A stretch of 16,670 nt of DNA from Bacillota bacterium (lineage in GTDB: Bacteria > Bacillota > Proteinivoracia > UBA4975): contig JAAYHI010000157.1 in the NCBI GenBank assembly GCA_012727415.1, positions 1 to 16,670 on the forward strand. The letters run 5' to 3'. The translations under genes and the position numbers were made by a program. This document shows positions 12,004 to 16,670 of the stretch, in pieces; position 1 is the first letter of the stretch; each line of letters starts with the position of its first letter. A model generated the notes under the pieces. The model saw only the letters and a list, made by a program, of their open reading frames with translations, made no database searches and was not told where the DNA came from.

Positions 12004-13080
12004 ATGAATCAAAATATACAGCAAATGATTCACAAGATCCGAACTCAACAAAAGCCTTCCAAGGATGATCTTGTCCACTTGCTGGGCTGTGAACCCTCCT
12101 CTGCCACTGCTCTTTTCGCTGCCGCCGACTCGGCTCGCCGCCGGTATGTCGGCGATGAAATCCACCTGCGGGGCATTATTGAGTTCTCCAACCATTGCCG
12201 CCGCAGTTGCCGCTATTGCGGATTGCGCAAAGAAAATACCAACCTTAAACGTTACCGCATGGGCGGCGAAGAAATCTATGAGGCAGCTTTGGCTGCCAGC
12301 CGCAATGGCTGCAAAACCATTGTCCTCCAGTCGGGGGAAGACAGTTATTATGACGCAGACACTATTGCCCGGGCGGTAAAAATGCTGAAGAAACTAGGCC
12401 TGGCAGTAACCCTGAGCTGTGGGGAACGTCCCGAAGAGGAATATAAGTATTGGCGCCAAGCCGGCGCCGACCGGTACTTGCTCAAGCATGAGACGGCAAA
12501 TCCGGTGTTGTACAGCCAACTGCATCCCGACATGACTTATAACAATCGCCTGGGCTGTCTCACGGCTCTGAAGGCACTGGGCTACCAGGTGGGCTCAGGG
12601 TGTATGGTTGGCTTGCCGGGCCAGACAGCGAAGGATCTGGCAGAGGACCTGTTACTCCTGAAGGAACTGGATGTTGAAATGGCGGGCATCGGCCCCTTTA
12701 TCCCCAGTCCCCATACACCTCTTGCGGATGCATCCCCGGGAACTGCAGAAATGACTCTGAAAATGATTGCCCTTGCAAGGCTGTTATTGCCCCAGGCCCA
12801 CCTGCCCGCCACTACCGCCTTGAGCACCATCGATCCCTTGGGCAGAAAAAAGGCACTCCAATGCGGTGCCAACGTCATCATGCCCAATGTCACCCCCCAG
12901 CCCTACAGGCACTTCTATGAAATTTACCCGAACAAGGACCGGGAGGAAGCCAGGCACGCTGATTGCAGGCAACAGGTGGAGACTCTGGTCCATTCCCTTG
13001 GCCGCTCTGTTGCCAAAACCCCTGGACACTCTCCCAAGCAACAATTCACCCGGGAAAGGCAAGGTGAGAGCATTGCATAA
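12004..13080 (+). CDS. hydE: [FeFe]-hydrogenase maturation radical SAM enzyme HydE
   Basis: HydE is a radical SAM enzyme that processes the iron synthon made by HydG on the way to the dithiolate-bridged 2Fe subcluster of [FeFe]-hydrogenase. The 358-residue protein shows the radical SAM cluster motif CRRSCRYC (C65, C69, C72), GIIEFSNHC before it, and later VLQSGEDSYYD, LSCGERPEEEY, LKHETANP and GCMVGLPGQT, all HydE-like. The auxiliary C-terminal cluster cysteines known from Thermotoga HydE are missing: only C321 remains there, which is common and not thought essential. The region after about residue 333 is a variable tail. It overlaps hydF by 8 nt. Confidence 0.96.
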   Translation: MNQNIQQMIHKIRTQQKPSKDDLVHLLGCEPSSATALFAAADSARRRYVGDEIHLRGIIEFSNHCRRSCRYCGLRKENTNLKRYRMGGEEIYEAALAASRNGCKTIVLQSGEDSYYDADTIARAVKMLKKLGLAVTLSCGERPEEEYKYWRQAGADRYLLKHETANPVLYSQLHPDMTYNNRLGCLTALKALGYQVGSGCMVGLPGQTAKDLAEDLLLLKELDVEMAGIGPFIPSPHTPLADASPGTAEMTLKMIALARLLLPQAHLPATTALSTIDPLGRKKALQCGANVIMPNVTPQPYRHFYEIYPNKDREEARHADCRQQVETLVHSLGRSVAKTPGHSPKQQFTRERQGESIA

Positions 13081-14290
13081 CACTCCCCGTGGCAACCGGC
13101 TGCATATCGCAATTTTTGGCCGCCGCAATGTCGGCAAATCCAGTCTCATTAACGCCATTACCAATCAGAATATTGCCCTGGTATCCGATGTTGCCGGCAC
13201 AACCACAGACCCGGTGTATAAGTCCATGGAAATACTGCCTATTGGGCCTGTTGTGCTCATTGACACTGCCGGTCTGGATGACCAGGGCGAACTGGGTGCA
13301 CTGCGGGTGCGGCGTTCTTATTCTGTGCTGAATAAAGCCGACCTCGCCTTGATAGTAGTGGAAGCCCCTGGCAGGCTGCAGGCTTGTGAGGAAGATATCC
13401 TCAACAAGTGCCGGGAAAAGAACTTGCCTGTCATCATCGTCGTCAACAAGTGCGATCTGCACCCCCTGGATGCCGAGGTTGCCCGGGATACTGGCTGTGA
13501 TGTGGTCAAGGTCAGCGCGGCTACGGGCCAGGGAATTGAAGAGCTAAAGATGGCCATTATCCGCAACGCGAAAAAATGGGAGGACAGGCCCCTCATCGGC
13601 GACGTGCTAAATCCCGGAGACCATGTAATTTTAGTAACTCCCATCGATGCCGCTGCGCCAAAAGGAAGATTAATCCTTCCCCAGGTGCAAACCCTGCGGG
13701 ATATCCTGGACCACAACTGCACAGCTTCTGTATGCCGGGAAACAGAACTGGCCGCCACCCTCAAGGGCCTGCGGTCAAAACCTGCCCTGGTCATTACCGA
13801 TTCCCAGGTCTTTAAGCAGGTCGCTGCCGTGGTGCCCGCCGATGTACTGTTGACCTCCTTTTCCATTCTTTACGCCCGGCAAAAGGGAGACTTACACACC
13901 CTTGCCCTGGGGGCCAGGGCTATCGATGCCCTCAAACCCGGAGATAAAGTCCTTATGGCGGAAGCCTGCACCCATCACAGAACAGAAGACGACATCGGCA
14001 GAAAGAAAATTCCCGCCTGGCTGTGCCAGCATGTGGGCGGGCCGCTGCAATTTGAGTGGTCCAGCGGTTCAGGTTACCCCGATAATCTCCGGGATTTTTC
14101 TCTCATTGTCCACTGCGGGGGCTGCATGATCAACCCCAGGGAAATGCTGTCCCGCCTTGCCCAGGCCCGGGCCAACAAAGTACCCATTGTCAACTACGGC
14201 CTGGCAATAGCGCACCTGATGGGAATACTGCCCCGGGTGCTGTCGCCGTTTCCTGAAATAAAAGAGGCAATCCTAAGCCAGGAGGTCTGA
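13073..14290 (+). CDS. hydF: [FeFe]-hydrogenase maturation GTPase HydF
   Basis: HydF is the GTPase and scaffold on which the 2Fe precursor is assembled before transfer to the hydrogenase. The protein has a P-loop GRRNVGKS (16-23), DTAGLDD (64-70) as G3, NKCD (125-128) as G4, and a C-terminal Fe-S motif C-x-H (C299, H301) followed 46 residues later by CGGC (C348, C351), matching CxHx(44-53)CxxC. I chose the TTG at 13073: AAGGTGA lies 5-6 nt upstream, the protein then begins HNTPRGNRLHIAIFGRRN as HydF proteins do, and it overlaps hydE by 8 nt. The open frame extends back to 12866 but that part is hydE in another frame. A GTG at 13064 is the alternative. Length is 405 residues. Confidence 0.95.
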   Translation: MHNTPRGNRLHIAIFGRRNVGKSSLINAITNQNIALVSDVAGTTTDPVYKSMEILPIGPVVLIDTAGLDDQGELGALRVRRSYSVLNKADLALIVVEAPGRLQACEEDILNKCREKNLPVIIVVNKCDLHPLDAEVARDTGCDVVKVSAATGQGIEELKMAIIRNAKKWEDRPLIGDVLNPGDHVILVTPIDAAAPKGRLILPQVQTLRDILDHNCTASVCRETELAATLKGLRSKPALVITDSQVFKQVAAVVPADVLLTSFSILYARQKGDLHTLALGARAIDALKPGDKVLMAEACTHHRTEDDIGRKKIPAWLCQHVGGPLQFEWSSGSGYPDNLRDFSLIVHCGGCMINPREMLSRLAQARANKVPIVNYGLAIAHLMGILPRVLSPFPEIKEAILSQEV

Positions 14291-14292
14291 AC

Positions 14293-15705
14293 ATGATTAA
14301 TCCACAATTACGCCAGAAGGCGGACTTCATAAGAGAAGAGGAGATCCACGCCCTGTTGCGGCAAGGAAAAGAGTTTGGCAATAATGCCGTCAGGGATATC
14401 ATTAACAAGGCCCGAGAAGCGAAGGGCCTGACCTTGGAGGAGGTCTCAGCCCTGCTGCAGGTAACAGACGAGTCCCTGGTGCAGGAAATGTTGGCAGCAG
14501 CCAGGGAAGTGAAGGAAAAAATCTACGGGAAGCGGGTAGTCATCTTCGCCCCTCTGTATATCAGCGACCACTGTGTCAACAATTGCACCTATTGCGGGTA
14601 CAGACAAGACAACCCCTTTCCCCGGCGCAAACTGACTCAGGAGGAAATTGCCGAGGAAGTCAGGCTCCTGGAAAACATGGGGCACAAGCGCCTCGCCCTG
14701 GAAGCAGGCGAACACCCCCTTGAATGCCCCCTGGATTACATCCTCGACTCCATCCGCACAATCTACAGCCTGAAATTTAAAAACGGCAGTATCCGCCGCA
14801 TCAATGTCAATATCGCTGCCACGACAGTTGAGGAGTACAGGCGTTTAAAGGCAGCAGAAATAGGCACCTACATTCTCTTTCAGGAAACCTATCACCGCAG
14901 TACTTATAAACAAGTTCACCCTCGGGGGCCAAAAAAGGATTATGATTGGCACACCACAGCCCATGACAGAGCCATGGAGGCCGGCATCGACGATGTGGGC
15001 TTCGGAGTCCTCTTTGGCCTCTATGACTACAAGTTTGAGTGCCTGGGCCTGATGCAGCATGCCCGTCACCTGGAGGAGCGTTTTGGTGTAGGGCCCCACA
15101 CTATTTCTGTGCCCCGCCTGCGCCCCGCCAAGGGTATGGATATCAGTCAATTCCCCCATGTCGTCGGCGATGAGGATTTCGCCAAAATAGTCGCCATTCT
15201 GCGCCTGGCCGTCCCCTATACAGGATTAATCCTCTCCACCAGGGAAAGCCCGGAATTCAGGGACACGCTCCTCAACTACGGTATTTCCCAGATTTCCGCT
15301 GGCAGCTGCACCGGCGTCGGCGCGTACAGAGAAGAGTCCGGCAATGGGGGAAAACCTTCAGTACAGTTTGACGTCGACGACAACAGAAGTGTGGATGAAG
15401 TGCTGTACAGCATCTGTCAATCCGGCTACCTGCCCAGTTATTGCACGGCCTGTTACCGCCAGGGGCGCACCGGGGACAGGTTCATGTCCCTGGCCAAAAC
15501 CGGCGAGATACACAATGTCTGCCAGCCCAATGGCATCCTTACTTTTAAAGAATACCTGCTGGACTATGCTTCCCCGGGAACACGAGCCCTGGGTGAAGAG
15601 GTCATTGCCCGGCACCTGGAGCAAATCACCGACCCTAAGATTCAAGCCCTTACCCGGGAGCGGCTCTCCCGCATCGAAAAAGGAGAACGGGATCTCTACT
15701 TTTAG
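14293..15705 (+). CDS. hydG: [FeFe]-hydrogenase maturation radical SAM tyrosine lyase HydG
   Basis: HydG cleaves tyrosine to p-cresol and dehydroglycine, and from the latter makes CO and cyanide for the Fe(CO)2CN synthon. The 470-residue protein has the radical SAM motif CVNNCTYC (C94, C98, C101) in the ThiH/HydG form (CGYRQ follows), and the C-terminal auxiliary [5Fe-4S] cluster motif CTAC (C384, C387) with C410, i.e. CxxC-x22-C. The C-terminal motif separates HydG from ThiH and from tryptophan lyase NosL. The start has AGGAGG 7-8 nt upstream, and the hydF stop TGA lies within that spacing, 2 nt before the ATG. It is the last gene of the operon. Confidence 0.97.
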   Translation: MINPQLRQKADFIREEEIHALLRQGKEFGNNAVRDIINKAREAKGLTLEEVSALLQVTDESLVQEMLAAAREVKEKIYGKRVVIFAPLYISDHCVNNCTYCGYRQDNPFPRRKLTQEEIAEEVRLLENMGHKRLALEAGEHPLECPLDYILDSIRTIYSLKFKNGSIRRINVNIAATTVEEYRRLKAAEIGTYILFQETYHRSTYKQVHPRGPKKDYDWHTTAHDRAMEAGIDDVGFGVLFGLYDYKFECLGLMQHARHLEERFGVGPHTISVPRLRPAKGMDISQFPHVVGDEDFAKIVAILRLAVPYTGLILSTRESPEFRDTLLNYGISQISAGSCTGVGAYREESGNGGKPSVQFDVDDNRSVDEVLYSICQSGYLPSYCTACYRQGRTGDRFMSLAKTGEIHNVCQPNGILTFKEYLLDYASPGTRALGEEVIARHLEQITDPKIQALTRERLSRIEKGERDLYF

Positions 15706-15727
15706 CTGGAATCCCCTTTCTGCCCCC

Positions 15728-15782
15728 AAAAAAACCGCCTGAGACCTTGCGCCAGTGCTGCTGGCGCAAGGTTCGCAGGCGG
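15728..15782 (-). terminator. Long hairpin between hydG and the GNAT gene, T run on the minus strand
   Basis: CCGCCTG (15735-15741) pairs with CAGGCGG (15776-15782), and inside it ACCTTGCGCCAG (15744-15755) pairs perfectly with CTGGCGCAAGGT (15761-15772) around TGCTG. The A run at 15728-15734 makes TTTTTTT on the minus strand, so this is a standard terminator for the GNAT gene. On the plus strand the hairpin follows hydG by 29 nt but lacks a T run (GACTTAATC), so hydG termination there is less certain. Confidence 0.8.
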
Positions 15783-15863
15783 GACTTAATCTCTCTTCAT
15801 CTGTCACATCGGGATTCCTGATTGAAATCCATGTATGGATTCCCTGCGAAATACAACAGGCGT

Positions 15864-16283
15864 CTATACATTCAAGTTGTAGCGCACATAGCATATACCG
15901 CCGGTATCTTCCACCAGACTCATCCCCACAGACTGATAAAACTGCCTGGTTTTCGCAGTGGCATCGGTAATCAGGACTATTTGCCGGATGTGGCGGAATT
16001 CAGCCAGCATGGACTCCATGAGCTGCCGCCCAATTCCTTTTCGCTGGTATTCTTCCCGGACCAGGAGATCCTGGACATACACTACTGAACAGCCATCCCC
16101 AACAACCCGGATGAGGCCCACAAGCTTATCGCCGGCATAGGCACTCATGTACCAAAGAGAGCCCTGCAGTATTTGAGCCATTTTCGCCGGGTGAGCAGTA
16201 TACCCCGTCCATCCCAACTGGCCATACAACTCCATGAGTTCGGCAATACTAATCTTATTGTTGGTACAGTACGTTATTTCCAT
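15864..16283 (-). CDS. GNAT family N-acetyltransferase
   Basis: The protein of 139 residues matches the GNAT fold, which transfers an acetyl group from acetyl-CoA to an amine. The acetyl-CoA-binding segment is VQDLLVREEYQRKGIGRQLM (70-89) with the QRKGIG loop at 80-85, preceded by YAGDKLVGLIRVVGDGCSVVYV as the beta strands, and followed by DATAKTRQFYQSVGM (107-121). The acceptor cannot be predicted. I chose the ATG at 16283 because AAGGAGG is 6-7 nt upstream; the frame extends further upstream but without a start supported by a site. It is probably monocistronic, convergent with hydG and divergent from the phosphatidyltransferase. Confidence 0.9.
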   Translation of the reverse strand: MEITYCTNNKISIAELMELYGQLGWTGYTAHPAKMAQILQGSLWYMSAYAGDKLVGLIRVVGDGCSVVYVQDLLVREEYQRKGIGRQLMESMLAEFRHIRQIVLITDATAKTRQFYQSVGMSLVEDTGGICYVRYNLNV

Positions 16284-16334
16284 TTTATCCTCCTTATCCA
16301 GGGTTGACCCCGGCCTTGCCAACTGCGCCCCATG

Positions 16335-16363
16335 TTGACCCTCTAATATTCCAGTGATATATT
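16335..16363 (+). promoter_or_regulatory. Promoter for the CDP-alcohol phosphatidyltransferase gene
   Basis: TTGACC (16335-16340) and TATATT (16358-16363) are spaced by 17 nt, each five of six consensus bases. Transcription would start near 16370, about 45 nt before the ATG at 16416. A second weaker pair, TTGAGT (16363-16368) and CATACT (16385-16390), overlaps it. Confidence 0.7.
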
Positions 16364-16415
16364 TGAGTTACTATTGAAATTGTACATACTACAAACACAA
16401 ATCGAGGCCTTTGGT

Positions 16416-16670
16416 ATGAAAAAAAACTATGGTGAATACTTTTCCCTTCCCAACCTAATAAGCTTTTTACGTCTTTGCCTAGTACCGGTATATCTGTACT
16501 TATTTCTAAGGGCCGACAGCGATTCCGATTACTATGTTGCCGCTGCAGTCGTCCTTGCCTCCTTCTTCTCCGATTTCATCGACGGATTCATTGCCAGACG
16601 TTACAACATGATTACTGACTTTGGCAAGGTACTTGATCCTGTCGCTGATAAATTAACCCAGGCAGCCCTG
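16416..16670 (+). CDS. CDP-alcohol phosphatidyltransferase, partial (window edge)
   Basis: The first 85 residues of this membrane enzyme are present and the rest lies beyond the right edge. Residues about 56-79 contain the family signature DG-x2-AR-x8-G-x3-D-x3-D, seen as DGFIAR, G, D and D in DGFIARRY...DFGKVLDPVADK, in which the acidic residues bind the metal and CDP. These enzymes condense CDP-diacylglycerol with an alcohol such as glycerol phosphate. The signature and the N-terminal SLPNLISFLRLCLVPVYLY are most like PgsA-type enzymes, but the acceptor cannot be decided from a fragment. The ATG at 16416 has GAGG 8 nt upstream. Confidence 0.88.
   Translation, partial: MKKNYGEYFSLPNLISFLRLCLVPVYLYLFLRADSDSDYYVAAAVVLASFFSDFIDGFIARRYNMITDFGKVLDPVADKLTQAAL

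Noticed and set aside
11493..12005. Minus-strand open frame of 170 codons across the hyd leader and TM1266 gene
   Set aside because: It is antisense to a recognised gene, a promoter and a leader hairpin, and its product resembles no family.
12866..13072. Long upstream extension of the hydF frame
   Set aside because: It lies inside hydE in another frame. The HydF family begins just before the P-loop, and the TTG at 13073 has a proper ribosome binding site.
1..16670. tRNA, rRNA, CRISPR array, insertion sequence or prophage
   Set aside because: No cloverleaf, regularly spaced repeats, transposase motifs or phage genes were seen on either strand.

Overview
The window looks like chromosome from a Gram-positive, anaerobic, Clostridia-like Firmicute. 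The reasons are near-consensus sigma-A promoters, strong AGGAGG-type ribosome binding sites, GTG and TTG starts, paired DegV proteins, a PadR/HAAS pair, and a complete [FeFe]-hydrogenase maturation set. The species cannot be named from this sequence. There are no rRNA or tRNA genes, insertion sequences, phage genes or CRISPR arrays.

Layout. Bases 1-1120 (minus) hold two membrane-protein genes, the second running off the left edge, behind a sigma-A promoter and a leader with an intrinsic-terminator hairpin. Next come mscL (minus, with an added zinc ribbon) and a lone plus-strand DUF4332 gene with its own terminator. Bases 2493-5341 (minus) form a compact run: a membrane-anchored barnase-type RNase, barstar, a PlsC-like acyltransferase with a zinc ribbon, and a CDF metal exporter. 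Bases 5516-6964 (minus) hold a nitroreductase and a YpfJ-type zinc metallopeptidase. Bases 7083-10709 (minus) form a five-gene unit, padR - HAAS membrane protein - SGNH hydrolase - degV - degV, with a consensus promoter and a terminal hairpin. A minus-strand gene of unknown function with a PD-(D/E)XK-like motif (10827-11465) is divergent from the next operon.

The centre of interest is 11548-15705 (plus): a TM1266-type regulator followed by hydE, hydF and hydG. HydE and HydG are radical SAM enzymes that build parts of the 2Fe subcluster of the H-cluster, and HydF is the GTPase scaffold on which it is assembled. No hydrogenase structural gene lies in the window, so the maturation proteins must serve an enzyme encoded elsewhere. 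Control appears layered. A Rex-like operator sits on the -10 region and the expected transcription start, and the roughly 160-nt leader can form either an intrinsic terminator or a competing 9-bp helix. A short leader ORF with a good ribosome binding site overlaps the terminator. I do not recognise the leader as a known riboswitch class.

The right end has a GNAT acetyltransferase (minus) and the start of a CDP-alcohol phosphatidyltransferase (plus, cut by the window edge). Several genes touch envelope and lipid biology (acyltransferase, CDP-alcohol phosphatidyltransferase, two DegV fatty-acid-binding proteins, SGNH hydrolase, MscL), but they sit in separate transcription units.
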